Shown: positions 45,234 through 54,564 of the stretch, piece by piece
How positions within the stretch are numbered: the stretch's first letter is position 1
Layout of the letters: the number at the start of each line of letters is the position of its first letter
Origin: Pedobacter mucosus
Lineage (GTDB): Bacteria; Bacteroidota; Bacteroidia; Sphingobacteriales; Sphingobacteriaceae
DNA length: 64,000 bases
Direction: 5' to 3'
Assembly: GCF_022200785.1 (NCBI RefSeq)
Contig: NZ_CP087585.1
Location: 992,001-1,056,000, forward strand
Made by a program: the position numbers and the translations under genes
Notes under the pieces: model-generated
Database searches by the model: none
What the model saw: the letters and a program-made list of their open reading frames with translations, nothing else
Told to the model about the DNA's origin: nothing

Positions 45234-45863
45234 ATGAAATTACTAGAAAACCTTAAGTGGCGTTATGCTACCAAAAAATTCAGCGCTCAAAAAGTCCCGG
45301 CAGCTCAGATCAGTCTGCTGATAGAGGCCGTAAATCTATCCGCATCATCCACAGGCCTGCAGCCTTACCGAATTTTCATTATCGAAAACCCTGCAATGAA
45401 GGCAGAACTTGGGGAAGGCTCGTTTAATACCCAAATTGCCGAATCCTCTCATCTAATGGTTTTTGCTGCTTATCAGAAAGTCACACTGGAACATATCGAG
45501 GATTATATGAGGCTCATTTCAGGCCAGCGTGAAATTCCCCTCGAGGCCTTAGCGGAGTTTAAAACCGCCCTTGTGGGTGGACTTCTTGAGCGGTCTGATG
45601 AAGAAAACCATGCCTGGGCAGCAAGGCAGGCCTATCTGGCACTGGGAACAGCGCTTATCGCAGCAGCAGAACTCAGGATTGATTCCACTCCGATGGAAGG
45701 CTTTGATTCCTCAAAATTCGATGAGCTGCTGAAGCTGAAGGAAAAGGGATTGAAAAGCGTGGTAACGCTCGCTCTGGGCTATCGGGATGATAAGCTTGAT
45801 GTTTTTTCAAACCTGAAAAAGGTCAGGGTTCCTGATGGGGAGTTTGCAACCTTTGTCCTCTGA
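45234..45863 (+). CDS. Nitroreductase family NAD(P)H-dependent oxidoreductase
   Basis: A 209-residue FMN-dependent nitroreductase. KWRYATKKF near the start supplies the FMN-phosphate-binding Arg/Lys, SASSTGLQPYRIFII is the FMN-binding loop (~37-51), and TPMEGFD (~146) and VTLALGYRDD close the fold. A frame continues far upstream, but homology starts at MKLLENLKWRY. It reduces quinones or nitroaromatics and is probably repressed by the divergent HxlR protein. Confidence 0.92.
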   Translation: MKLLENLKWRYATKKFSAQKVPAAQISLLIEAVNLSASSTGLQPYRIFIIENPAMKAELGEGSFNTQIAESSHLMVFAAYQKVTLEHIEDYMRLISGQREIPLEALAEFKTALVGGLLERSDEENHAWAARQAYLALGTALIAAAELRIDSTPMEGFDSSKFDELLKLKEKGLKSVVTLALGYRDDKLDVFSNLKKVRVPDGEFATFVL

Positions 45864-45897
45864 TACCCTATATAAATGCATCGTTGATGCTTTTTAT

Positions 45898-45932
45898 AAT
45901 CCATGTGGACGCCTATTGGATCCACATGGATT
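45898..45932 (+). terminator. Terminator after the nitroreductase gene
   Basis: A perfect 12-bp stem, AATCCATGTGGA / TCCACATGGATT, with an 11-base loop, 34 bp after the stop codon. It lies in the convergent gap with the TlpA gene at 46042 and could serve both strands. Confidence 0.6.
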
Positions 45933-46041
45933 AAATAATTAACTGTTGCCGGATAATAATTGATCTGCGGCTGCCGCCGCAAAAAGAGCAACACTGATGC
46001 AGTTACGTTTTCTGGGATCGGATTGTCCCTATAATTTTGGA

Positions 46042-47154
46042 TTATTTCAGCAGGCCAGAAAGCTTTGCCAGCAGTGCCTCTCCTTTAAGGTCCATAGCGA
46101 TGATTATTCCGTTCTGATCGATAAGGATATTCTGAGGGATGGCCCTTACACCATATAACGCTGCTACGGGTTCTTTCCATCCCAGTAAAGAAGAAACATG
46201 GTACCAGGGCATTCCGTCTTTTGCTATCGCTGCTTTCCATAGATCCGCCTTGGTATCCAGTGAGACGCTCAGGATGTTAAACCCTTTATCATGAAATTGA
46301 CTATACGCCCTGACTACGTTCGGGTTCTCTGCCCTGCAGGGGCCGCACCAGCTGGCCCAAAAATCAATAAAAGTAAATTTGCCTTTTGCTATCACTTCGT
46401 TAAGGGCCAGTTTTGCGCCCTCGGGCGTGGTGGATTCAAATGGAATTGCCTTTGATCCTATGAATTTACCTTTTTTGGCGTTCATCCGCTCATTAAAATC
46501 CATTCCGAGCGGGGTGCGCCGAACTGCAGTGCTTAGTTTCTGAAAATGCGGAGATACCGTTTCATAGTTCATAATCCGGGTATATTTGTTCAGAAAGAAC
46601 AAAGAAACATAGGAATCCGGATTTTTTGACAGAAATTCATAAACCACCCGGCTGCCGGATTCAGAGGCTTTTCTAATTGCTGTGGTCAGGGTTTTGGTGT
46701 CTTCCGCGGTACGGGAGGAGGCAGGAATGGTCATATATTTTTTTATAGCCATGGTCACTGTATCGGTCAGCGGGCTGAGTTTTTGCGATACCTTAATAAA
46801 ATCCGTTGTGTTATCGCCGCCCGATAAAACGGCATGCCTCAAAGAATCTTTAAGGATAACAGCGATATCCTCATGAGAGAGAAATAACGCCAGGCTGTCC
46901 TTTCTGTTCTGCCTGAACTTCAGTCGTCCCAATGCAGGCATCTCGAGCGAACCTTTGAAACTAAAGCTGCCATCGATAACCTTTACACTGTCGACAAAAG
47001 TTGTTTTTGCCTGTGGATACAGCAATAGGATGGTTTTGCCGTTATGGTCAGGGGATGTTTTCCCACTGATGGTAAATTCACTGCGTTGCGCAAAAAGCAG
47101 TGCAGGGGTGAACATACAGAAAATAAAGATTTTGGTCAGATATCTAGTCAACAT
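46042..47154 (-). CDS. TlpA-family thioredoxin-like protein with N-terminal DUF4369-type domain
   Basis: A 370-residue exported protein with signal peptide (ends near LLFAQ). The N-terminal beta domain contains DGSFSFKGSLEMPALGRL, a helical middle follows, and the C-terminal TlpA domain has FWASWCGPCRAENPNVV with the CxxC pair near residue 270 and an AIPQNILID cis-Pro segment. It is the last intact gene of the third SusCD locus. A broken second copy lies between it and susD. Confidence 0.9.
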   Translation of the reverse strand: MLTRYLTKIFIFCMFTPALLFAQRSEFTISGKTSPDHNGKTILLLYPQAKTTFVDSVKVIDGSFSFKGSLEMPALGRLKFRQNRKDSLALFLSHEDIAVILKDSLRHAVLSGGDNTTDFIKVSQKLSPLTDTVTMAIKKYMTIPASSRTAEDTKTLTTAIRKASESGSRVVYEFLSKNPDSYVSLFFLNKYTRIMNYETVSPHFQKLSTAVRRTPLGMDFNERMNAKKGKFIGSKAIPFESTTPEGAKLALNEVIAKGKFTFIDFWASWCGPCRAENPNVVRAYSQFHDKGFNILSVSLDTKADLWKAAIAKDGMPWYHVSSLLGWKEPVAALYGVRAIPQNILIDQNGIIIAMDLKGEALLAKLSGLLK

Positions 47155-47220
47155 AAAATTATATTTAAGAGTCCCGTTTTCTTTTAAACGGGAGGTGAAT
47201 TATTTAATTATTTTTTTTTA

Positions 47221-47403
47221 TTAAGCAAGCTTAGGACCACGCAGATTTGTGGTTATATGGGTTACCTCACTACCGACCGGGGCAGTTAAGGGAAAGGCAA
47301 GGACGACATATGGCGCTGCCGCTGGCGCTTTCCATTCCGGAAGCGATGAAACATCATCCCTTAGCATCCCGTCCTTTGCGATTATTATTTTATATAATGC
47401 CAT
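47221..47403 (-). pseudogene. 3' relic of a second TlpA-like gene
   Basis: A 60-codon frame matches the C-terminal part of the neighbouring TlpA protein: IIIAKDGMLRDDVSSLPEWK versus AAIAKDGMPWYHVSSLLGWK, then VVLAFP and TTNLRGPKLA. The thioredoxin active site, signal peptide and most of the protein are missing. It sits directly after susD, where the tandem TlpA genes of the first locus begin. Confidence 0.75.
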
Positions 47404-47409
47404 AGGGCG

Positions 47410-48825
47410 TTAGTTATAGCCTGGATTTTGAGTAAGGAACGGATCGTCCTCGATCTCGGTTTTAGGGATCGGGAACAGCTTGGCTTCAGGCCTCCAGTTT
47501 GGTTTGGCTGCCAGAACCGCATCAGCTTGACGGGTACGTTTCAGATCCAGCCAGCGATGGCCAAGCTCTGCAAAAAGTTCAATGTATCTTTCTCTGGCAA
47601 TAAGGGCAAGAAGATCCCCTTGCGGGGTTCCCGCAGGTGTGGGCGTCACAAGCCCTGCCCTTTTTCTTATCAGATCCAGATCTGAAATGGCATCGTTAAG
47701 CTTGTTTTGCTGCGCCATGGCCTCAGCCCTGATCAGGTAAACCTCGCCCAGACGCAGGAATACCAGCGATTCTGTCTTGGCAGTTCCGCTGCCGGTACTG
47801 ATTTTATACTTAAAGGGCGAATAGTAGCTCTTGCTTACCCCACCCGTGGTGGAGGTATATGTTTTGATCCAGCTGGTTTTTCTTGCATCCCCGGCGGCGA
47901 AACTTTCGAAGAGTTTGTCTGTCAGCTGGAAATTTGGTACTGCGGACTGGATAAAGCTAAAGCCGTCCCAGGTGTAAAGATTGGTTGCTGGCTGTTGCAA
48001 CTGCAGCAACACCTCTTTGCTGGAGAGTAAAAATACATTGTTCAATACAGGCTCCAGAGCATATAACTGCGCGCCGGAACTATTTTTCCCGGCAATAACC
48101 TCAGTCGCCAATTCTTCCGCCTTTGCCCATTCTCCCCGGTATAAATAAACCCTGGCCAATAGAGCAGTTGCAGCATAGCTATTTGCCCTCAGGCGCGTAA
48201 TCCCTAAATAGCCGGAGGCCAGGTTCTCTCTGGCAAAAGTGAGATCGCTGATGATCAGCCCATAAACCTGATCAATGCTGCTGCGGGGCAGAACCGCGTT
48301 TTCGCGATAATCCGTACCGGTCACCAGCGGCACATCACCAAAAAGGTTTACCAGATAAAAATAATTCGCCGCCCGGATAAACCTAGCCTCAGCCAGGTAC
48401 TGTTTTTTACCATAATCGCTCATGCCCGATGAGCCCGGGATATTTTCGACTGCTGCGTTTGCGGTATATATGCTGTTATACAGCGGACCCCAATAATACC
48501 CGGCAACGTTTGCGTTGGCAGAACTGACCGTATTGGTATAGAATTCCTGGTAAAGGTTTGTCGGGCTTGTAATCTGCAGTTCATCTGCACTCACGCCCAG
48601 ACCGACCGAAACCGGCCCGCCAAAGGCATACCCTGTAGTCTTGACCATATTCAGGTAGAGTCCGCGGATCACCGAATTTGTTTTGGCATCGGTTTCGAAT
48701 GCAGATCCCGTCGTGATTGAATCAATGGGGGCGTCGATATCCACAAATTTTTTGCAGCCGGATATACTCATGCAAAGTACCGATGTCAATAATATGATGC
48801 TATTGAATTTTGATTTATTCTTCAT
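47410..48825 (-). CDS. SusD/RagB-family outer membrane lipoprotein
   Basis: A 471-residue SusD-like lipoprotein with lipobox (SISGC) about 24 residues from the start. The start MKNKSKFN at 48825 is preferred because a lipoprotein signal follows it; the longer frame overlaps the SusC end. It has AEARFIRAANYFYLVNLFGDVPL near 140-165 (split block), YAATALLARVYLYRGEW, RAEAMAQQNKLNDAISDLDLI (key Arg/Glu) and ERYIELFAELGHRWLDLKR. It ends in LTQNPGYN. It partners the SusC encoded 10 bp upstream. Confidence 0.95.
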   Translation of the reverse strand: MKNKSKFNSIILLTSVLCMSISGCKKFVDIDAPIDSITTGSAFETDAKTNSVIRGLYLNMVKTTGYAFGGPVSVGLGVSADELQITSPTNLYQEFYTNTVSSANANVAGYYWGPLYNSIYTANAAVENIPGSSGMSDYGKKQYLAEARFIRAANYFYLVNLFGDVPLVTGTDYRENAVLPRSSIDQVYGLIISDLTFARENLASGYLGITRLRANSYAATALLARVYLYRGEWAKAEELATEVIAGKNSSGAQLYALEPVLNNVFLLSSKEVLLQLQQPATNLYTWDGFSFIQSAVPNFQLTDKLFESFAAGDARKTSWIKTYTSTTGGVSKSYYSPFKYKISTGSGTAKTESLVFLRLGEVYLIRAEAMAQQNKLNDAISDLDLIRKRAGLVTPTPAGTPQGDLLALIARERYIELFAELGHRWLDLKRTRQADAVLAAKPNWRPEAKLFPIPKTEIEDDPFLTQNPGYN

Positions 48826-48835
48826 GATTAGGATA

Positions 48836-51800
48836 TTAAAGTGATATTTGTAGGCCTGCTGTAAAGGTGCGAAGCGGCGCCATCCTGGTGTAGCTCTGTG
48901 TCTCGGGATCAGCACCCTTATAGCCTGTGATCACAAATACATTCTGTGCCTGGAAATAAAGCCTGCAGGAGTTGATATGGATGGTGCTTAACCAGTTTAT
49001 CGGAAGATCATAGGCCAAATACACGTTTTTTAGCCTCACATAGGAAGCATCCGTATAGGATCCGCCACTGGAAATGTAAGCATAGGTGCCGCTCAGGCCG
49101 GTGAGCGACCCTGGAAGGGTAGTATATTTCTGAACATCGGCCTGTTGTCCTGGCGCCTGCCACCGGTCAAGCGCCAGGGTCGGGAAGTTCAGCATCCCCC
49201 CCGGCAGATTGAACGCCTGCGATGCCCTCCAGTCCTTACCCAGCTGACGGGTAAACTGCAGAAAGAAACTGGCGCTGAAACGCCCGTAAGAAAAATTGTT
49301 GTTCAGTCCCCCGTAAAATTTTGGGTCGGTATTTCCCTGTACTATATAATCCAGTACATTGGCAATCTTATCTCCGTTCACATCATTGACCGTGTAAAGT
49401 CCGGTTGCCGGGTCCACACCGAGAAATTCTGTAGCGAAAATCCTGTTCAATGACTGGCCAATCGCATATTTGGTTGCATAGGATGAAGAGGCCAGATCCG
49501 GATAGGCTTTCAGAATATTCTTGGGCACGGTGATATTAAAGTCGCTTGCCCAGGTAAATTTATCGCTGTTAATGTTTTTTGTGGTTAGGGTAAGCTCCAG
49601 GCCGCGGTTCTGTACCCTGACCCCTTCCAGGTTGTTCACCACTCCGGTGAATCCGGTGATTCTGGGCAAAGGGTAGGTGACCAGTGGATCCGAGGAAACA
49701 TTTTGATAGACTGAGGCGGTAAACAGGATCCTGTCTTTTAAAAAGCCCAGTTCCAGCCCAAGCTCTGCCTTGATATTTCTTTCCCAGTGCAGTTTAGGGT
49801 TATACAGCTTTCCGGGTGCGAGCGTTGTTGAATCGCCATAGGTAGGTCCGTTCGTATAGCTGTCCAAATAAGCGTATTCGCCAATCTGATCATTCCCTGT
49901 AACCCCGTAGCTTGCCCGCAGTTTACCATAACTCAGTACCCGGCTGTTCTTAAAATAATCCTCGCTGCTGAATATCCATGCCGCACCGCCCGCACCGAAG
50001 CTCGAGAAACGCGATTCGGGTCCGAACCTGCTAGATCCATCCCGTCTGCCGGTCAGGTTAATAATGTATTTTTGATCCCAGTTGTAGTTGATTCTACCGA
50101 AAAATGCCTGATATTTATAGGTTGAAGCGGTATTGGTAATCGTTACCGTCTGGGCAGCACCGAGCGATTCCAGCAAGTCATCGCTCGTGTAACCCGTTCC
50201 TCTTCCCTGTAGCGAGGAGGTGTTGCGGCTATTATAGGTCGCCCCAAGAAGTACATTCAAAGTTCCCTTGCTGATTTTTTTGGTATATTCTGCCTGCGGT
50301 TCTGCAATCCAGTTCCGGAACACTGAATTGCCCAATAAAGACAGTCCACCAAGATTGGGTTTGTTCGGGTTCTGAGACGAAAGGGGCATCAGTCTTTTAT
50401 CATCCGTGATGGTAGAGTTGTAGCCAAAACTGCTTCGGATGGTCAGATCCCTGGTGATTTTATAGTTCAGCACCGTATTGGCATTTATGCTGTTCATATT
50501 CGAGCGGTAAATAAGGTTTAGCTGTGAAAGCGGATTATCCTTTCCGTCATATCCTCCTTCGTTCCATGCCAGGTTGCCCTTTGCATCATAAAGCCTGAAG
50601 TTGGGCGGAAGGGTTACCGCTCCGGCAAGATCGCCGCCCACCAGGTCACTGTTGGTGATGGAGTAAAGCCCGGAAAAATCGATGCTGAATTTTTGATTCT
50701 CGGTGGCGCTGTGGAGGTTAAAGCTCACAGATGCCCTGTCGCTGCTTTTCTCTCCAGGCCATACTGTCCCGTCCTTATGGTATCCACCGCCAAGACGGTA
50801 CTGGGTATTTTTGTCCCCGCCTGAAAAGGTAACCTGCGCATCATTGGTTTTCGCTGAATTTCCTACCAGAAGCTCTGCAAAATCGGTATATCTGTTGTTG
50901 TCCCAGAGCAGTACATCATAGGCATTGGCATTGGTTTTTACAATGTTGTCATTGGCAAAAGCCTCATTACGCATTTCCAGATACTGCTGGGTATTCATCA
51001 TTTTTGGTAGGCTGGAAACATTGCTTACCCCTGAATATACCGTTGCACTGATTTTCAGTTTGCCGGGCCTGCCTTTTTTGGTGGTAATAAGAATAACGCC
51101 ATTTGCGCCTCTGCTTCCATAAATCGCCGTAGCGTCCGCGTCTTTAAGGACATCGATACTCTCGATATCTGCCGCATTTAATCCGGCAAATGCACTCAGT
51201 CCATCACTTGTCGCGGCTCCGAAGGGTCCAACATTTACATTTACCTTATCATTACCGGCGGCCACGGGCACCCCGTCTATGATAAACAAGGGCTGGTCTG
51301 AACTCAGCGAGGAATCAAAGTTCGCACGCCCGCGAATCTGAATGCTCAGCCTTGCTCCGGGTACCCCGGTATTCTGGCTCACTACCATTCCCGGTATGCG
51401 CCCTTCTACTGCCTGAAAAATATTGTTGACAGGCTGCTTATTGAGTTCCTCACCGGATATTTTTGAAATATTGCTCGTGGCCAGCCGCTGAGAACCTTTT
51501 CCATATGCCTGAACAGCCACTTCGTCCAGTTTGGAAACATCCTGGGCAAGACGCACAATAAATTTACTGGCATTTTTCCGAATGACTAACTCCTGGGTTT
51601 TATAACCAATGGATGCGAATTCCAGAACGGTCCCTTCAGGAACGGCAATACTGAAATCACCGGCTGCGTTGCTGACGGTAATAACTCTCCCGCCCTTAAT
51701 CCGGATATTCACATTTGGGAGGCCGGAACCTTCCTCGCTCAAAACCGTTCCGCTGAGGGTCACATCAAGTGAGAAAAAACCCGATAAGGTCTCGAAAAGA

Positions 51801-52135
51801 CTTTTTTCCTTTTTTTTGATGATAATTGTTTTGTCCCTGATGAGATAGGTTAGATTCTGATCCTTCAGGCATAAGTCCATAGCGCTGTTGATGTTGGCCT
51901 GTTGCAGCCGGATACTGATCTTTTTGCCCGGTTTTAAATCATAATCATTGTATATAAAATCATATCCGCTCTGTTTGGTGATCATTTTAAAAATATCACT
52001 TACTGGGACGTTTCTTGCAGTGATGCTGATCCTTTGGGCAAAGGTCGATGCCGAGCCCTGCAGGATAAAGGACAGTAGTAAAATGGCGGTTAGCTTCATA
52101 AAAAGCACAGGTCTTTTAAGTGTATAAAAATCCAT
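48836..52135 (-). CDS. SusC/RagA-family TonB-dependent transporter with STN signalling domain
   Basis: A 1099-residue outer membrane transporter. The start MDFYTLKRPVLF at 52135 is preferred to an in-frame ATG at 52264 because a signal peptide (ends ~STFAQ) follows directly and the longer leader overlaps regulatory structure. Domains: STN (~40-105), CarbopepD-like (~125-200), the plug with DVLKDADATAIYGSRGANGVI (key SusC signature, ~310-330), then a barrel ending in FQAQNVFVITGYKGADPET. With the FecR and ECF genes upstream it forms a self-inducing uptake system. Confidence 0.95.
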   Translation of the reverse strand: MDFYTLKRPVLFMKLTAILLLSFILQGSASTFAQRISITARNVPVSDIFKMITKQSGYDFIYNDYDLKPGKKISIRLQQANINSAMDLCLKDQNLTYLIRDKTIIIKKKEKSLFETLSGFFSLDVTLSGTVLSEEGSGLPNVNIRIKGGRVITVSNAAGDFSIAVPEGTVLEFASIGYKTQELVIRKNASKFIVRLAQDVSKLDEVAVQAYGKGSQRLATSNISKISGEELNKQPVNNIFQAVEGRIPGMVVSQNTGVPGARLSIQIRGRANFDSSLSSDQPLFIIDGVPVAAGNDKVNVNVGPFGAATSDGLSAFAGLNAADIESIDVLKDADATAIYGSRGANGVILITTKKGRPGKLKISATVYSGVSNVSSLPKMMNTQQYLEMRNEAFANDNIVKTNANAYDVLLWDNNRYTDFAELLVGNSAKTNDAQVTFSGGDKNTQYRLGGGYHKDGTVWPGEKSSDRASVSFNLHSATENQKFSIDFSGLYSITNSDLVGGDLAGAVTLPPNFRLYDAKGNLAWNEGGYDGKDNPLSQLNLIYRSNMNSINANTVLNYKITRDLTIRSSFGYNSTITDDKRLMPLSSQNPNKPNLGGLSLLGNSVFRNWIAEPQAEYTKKISKGTLNVLLGATYNSRNTSSLQGRGTGYTSDDLLESLGAAQTVTITNTASTYKYQAFFGRINYNWDQKYIINLTGRRDGSSRFGPESRFSSFGAGGAAWIFSSEDYFKNSRVLSYGKLRASYGVTGNDQIGEYAYLDSYTNGPTYGDSTTLAPGKLYNPKLHWERNIKAELGLELGFLKDRILFTASVYQNVSSDPLVTYPLPRITGFTGVVNNLEGVRVQNRGLELTLTTKNINSDKFTWASDFNITVPKNILKAYPDLASSSYATKYAIGQSLNRIFATEFLGVDPATGLYTVNDVNGDKIANVLDYIVQGNTDPKFYGGLNNNFSYGRFSASFFLQFTRQLGKDWRASQAFNLPGGMLNFPTLALDRWQAPGQQADVQKYTTLPGSLTGLSGTYAYISSGGSYTDASYVRLKNVYLAYDLPINWLSTIHINSCRLYFQAQNVFVITGYKGADPETQSYTRMAPLRTFTAGLQISL

Positions 52136-52142
52136 ACATTTG
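52135..52142 (+). promoter_or_regulatory. Antisense promoter -7 box TACATTTG
   Basis: An exact TAnnTTTG match on the + strand begins at the last base of the susC start codon. It is identical to the box at 30588 before the other complete susC. A TTTT stretch lies about 20 bases upstream. Confidence 0.4.
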
Positions 52143-52148
52143 AATTGG

Positions 52149-52258
52149 TTTAGGTTTGAAAGTTGATTCTCTGTAAAATAGTTGAAGCCTGAAAAATTTG
52201 AACCGGTGCAGTTCTGCTGCATACACAGTGTTCCGGTGGCCGCCGGAACGCTTTTTTT
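52149..52258 (+). ncRNA. Candidate antisense small RNA in the SusC leader
   Basis: About 110 nt are predicted between the TACATTTG box and the terminator at 52228-52258, antisense to the susC leader. The first bases after the box (TTGGTTTAGG) resemble those of the candidate at 30602 (TTTGGTTGAGG). It would be a DonS-like repressor of susC. Confidence 0.45.
52228..52258 (+). terminator. Intrinsic terminator on the + strand, antisense to SusC leader
   Basis: GTGTTCCGG-tggccg-CCGGAACGC forms a 9-bp stem (one G-T pair) followed directly by seven T. It points in the + direction although susC and fecR on either side are both on the - strand. Confidence 0.7.
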
Positions 52259-52287
52259 GGTCATTGTTTTCCAGGCAAGGGAATAAG

Positions 52288-53391
52288 TTAAGGCATTACG
52301 ATGATCCTCCTTCCTTCCGCTTTAAAGTGTACGGTATTGGTTGACTGTAACAGGTCAAGTACTTTTGCGATTTCATCAAAACGGGAAACACTGCCTGAAA
52401 ACTCCTGATGGGTGATCTCTCCCTGATAGGATACCTCCACATCATACCATCTGGAGACTTCGCGCATAATATCTTTGATATTTTCATTCTCAAAACGGAA
52501 CTTACCATCTTTCCAGGCTACAGCATTGGCAGGATCAACGGCAATGACCTCTATCTCCTTTCCCCGCACCCTGGACTGTTCGCCAGGTTTCAGGGTAACC
52601 TTCCCGTTTATTTTTATGCTTCCCTCAACGAGTGTTGTTCTGGAAATAGTTTCGCCGGGATAAGTGCTGACATCAAAATGGGTACCCAGTACTTCCACTG
52701 TCTGTGATTTGCCGGTAACGATAAAGGGTTTCTGGCGGTTTTTGGCCACCTCAAAATAGGCCTCACCGCTCAGCTCAACCCTTCTTTCGCTCCCCGTAAA
52801 ACTACTGGGAAAACGCAGGTAAGAATCGGCATTGAGCCAGACCGAGGTTCCGTCGGAAAGGATGATTTTATACTGGCCGCCCCTTGGCGTGCGGATGGTA
52901 TTATAACCGCCTTCCCCTTGCGGGGCTCCGGGGCGCAGGTCATAGATAAGGGTTCCGTCCCCTGCTTTTTTAATTACCGCATTGCCCTGTATGGACAGGC
53001 TGCCTGCCTGGGCGCTTTTTAAGGGGATCTTTTTCCCGTTTGCGAGCGTGAGAATGGCCTGATTGAATCCCGGGCGTATGTTTTTAGTGCTAATGACCAG
53101 TTCAGGGGAAGACCGTTGGGCAGCAAGGTAATAAACTCCGGCTGCGACTGCAATTAATACCGATGCAGCGGCAACCAAACGGGGGAAAAGACGTAAACGT
53201 TTCGTGTGCACGAGATCCGGAACCGAGGACCTGAGTATTTTAAGTTCGGATGAAATCTCTGATTGCGAAAGGTCATCATGGCCTTCAACGGGCCAGTCCA
53301 GATACCAGCTTTCCAGAATAACGGTCTCCGTCTGGGAAAGTGTTCCTCTTTCAAATTTATCAAGTAGTATTCTGGCTTTTTCGTACTGCAT
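52288..53391 (-). CDS. FecR-family anti-sigma factor
   Basis: A 367-residue FecR-like protein: cytoplasmic N-terminus, one membrane span (~70-92, LVAAASVLIAVAAGVYYLAA), the FecR domain (~110-270, with YKIILSDGTSVWLNADSYL and GEAYFEVAKNRQKPFIV) and a DUF4974-like C-terminal domain (YDVEVSYQGEITHQEFSGS). It regulates the ECF factor encoded 64 bp upstream and signals from the downstream STN-SusC. Confidence 0.93.
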   Translation of the reverse strand: MQYEKARILLDKFERGTLSQTETVILESWYLDWPVEGHDDLSQSEISSELKILRSSVPDLVHTKRLRLFPRLVAAASVLIAVAAGVYYLAAQRSSPELVISTKNIRPGFNQAILTLANGKKIPLKSAQAGSLSIQGNAVIKKAGDGTLIYDLRPGAPQGEGGYNTIRTPRGGQYKIILSDGTSVWLNADSYLRFPSSFTGSERRVELSGEAYFEVAKNRQKPFIVTGKSQTVEVLGTHFDVSTYPGETISRTTLVEGSIKINGKVTLKPGEQSRVRGKEIEVIAVDPANAVAWKDGKFRFENENIKDIMREVSRWYDVEVSYQGEITHQEFSGSVSRFDEIAKVLDLLQSTNTVHFKAEGRRIIVMP

Positions 53392-53455
53392 ATCACGGGA
53401 TTTTTATCCTAACATACAACAGAGACTGGCGAAAATGATCCAGGGGGTAGAGAAA

Positions 53456-54025
53456 TTACAGAAAAAGTAAAGGAAAGGCAGAACCCAGCCTGTTTTTTAG
53501 AATCTTTAATGCGTTTTGAACCTGTTTTTTTACCGTCTGCTCAGAAATTTCAAGTTTTTCCGCAATTTCACGGTGGCTCATTTCCTCATGTCTGCTAAGC
53601 TCGAAAACTTCCCGCATCTTATTTGGCAGCCGGGCGATTTCCTGGTCTATAATGTCCGTCAGCTGCGCATAGCGAATATTATGGTCGGTATCATCATTCC
53701 AGCTCTTGATATAATTTTCCAGTGAGGATAGGTATTCGGACTGAAGTTTTTCTTTGGCTATAAGGGTAAAAATCCGGTTTCTAACTGCTGTAAAAAGATA
53801 AGCCCTGAAACTGCCGGTAATCTCAAGTTTCTCCCTGTTGTTCCAAAGGACGATAAAAATATCCTGAACGATGTCCCTTGACTCCTCCTTTTTTTGTAAC
53901 CGCGAATAGGCATGCATAAAGAGCAGGCGTTCGTAACGGTCATAAACCTGCGTATAGGCAAGGCGGTCGCCTTTTCTTAGAAGATCGAGAAGACTGACAT
54001 CAGTAAGTTCGCGGTAGGTCGACAT
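53456..54025 (-). CDS. ECF (FecI-like) RNA polymerase sigma factor
   Basis: A 189-residue ECF sigma factor. Region 2 contains YTQVYDRYERLLFMHAYSRL and SRDIVQDIFIVLWNNRE. Region 4 contains LPNKMREVFELSRHEEMSHR and EIAEKLEISEQTVKKQVQNA. It heads the third SusCD locus. A TACCTTTG box (54043-54036, - strand) lies a few bases before the start, so the mRNA may have almost no leader. Confidence 0.93.
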   Translation of the reverse strand: MSTYRELTDVSLLDLLRKGDRLAYTQVYDRYERLLFMHAYSRLQKKEESRDIVQDIFIVLWNNREKLEITGSFRAYLFTAVRNRIFTLIAKEKLQSEYLSSLENYIKSWNDDTDHNIRYAQLTDIIDQEIARLPNKMREVFELSRHEEMSHREIAEKLEISEQTVKKQVQNALKILKNRLGSAFPLLFL

Positions 54026-54035
54026 ATCTTAAACA

Positions 54036-54043
54036 CAAAGGTA
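54036..54043 (-). promoter_or_regulatory. Promoter -7 box of the ECF sigma gene
   Basis: TACCTTTG on the - strand matches TAnnTTTG. It ends 11 bp upstream of the ATG at 54025, giving a transcript start very near the start codon. No clear -33 TTTG at the usual spacing was found. Confidence 0.4.
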
Positions 54044-54221
54044 ACCTAAAATCTGCCAATCTCCTATCCAAGCACCTGAACGGTACAGTTTTTGAAATAG
54101 GAAATGGAGGTGCCGCCGGATCGGTACATAAAAATTATTAACTTCTATGCTATTAAAATTTGTTGTGCCGACCGGGTAGTGCGATAAACCAGAAAGCATA
54201 GGATTAAAAGCTAGTGTAATT

Positions 54222-54563
54222 ATGAGTTTGACCAATAAGGCAATACTGAAAGAGGCCAACGAGGCCATCAGTGCGGGTGACCATGAAAAATTTTTATCCT
54301 TCTGCGGGGATGATTCTGTGTGGACCTTCGTAGGCGATCAGACCTTGCACGGCAAGGAGGCTATCCGCCAATATATCAAAAGCGCCTACCTGGAACCCCC
54401 GCGATTCAATATCGATCAGGTTATATCAGAAGGAGACTTGGTTACCGCGATAGGAAAGATCAGCCTTAAACAGCAGGACGGCAGCTGGGTGGATTACCAG
54501 TATTGCGACCTCTGGCGGTTCCGGGAAGATAGAATGTCTGAACTGACAGCCTTTGTTATTTAA
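54222..54563 (+). CDS. SnoaL/NTF2-like protein
   Basis: A 113-residue cone-shaped NTF2-superfamily protein of the SnoaL-like type. It shows an N-terminal helix (KAILKEANEAISAGDHEKFLSF split), DDSVWTFVGDQTLHGKEAIRQY, then the beta-sheet (LVTAIGKISLKQQDGSWVDY, YCDLWRFREDRMSELTAFVI). These proteins are small ligand-binding or isomerase-like domains; the substrate is unknown. The AraC regulator that follows may control it. Confidence 0.85.
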   Translation: MSLTNKAILKEANEAISAGDHEKFLSFCGDDSVWTFVGDQTLHGKEAIRQYIKSAYLEPPRFNIDQVISEGDLVTAIGKISLKQQDGSWVDYQYCDLWRFREDRMSELTAFVI

Positions 54564-54564
54564 T

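Noticed and set aside
52136..52264. 43-residue N-terminal extension of the third SusC
   Set aside because: A signal peptide starts just after the internal ATG at 52135, and the extension covers the leader with the antisense terminator.
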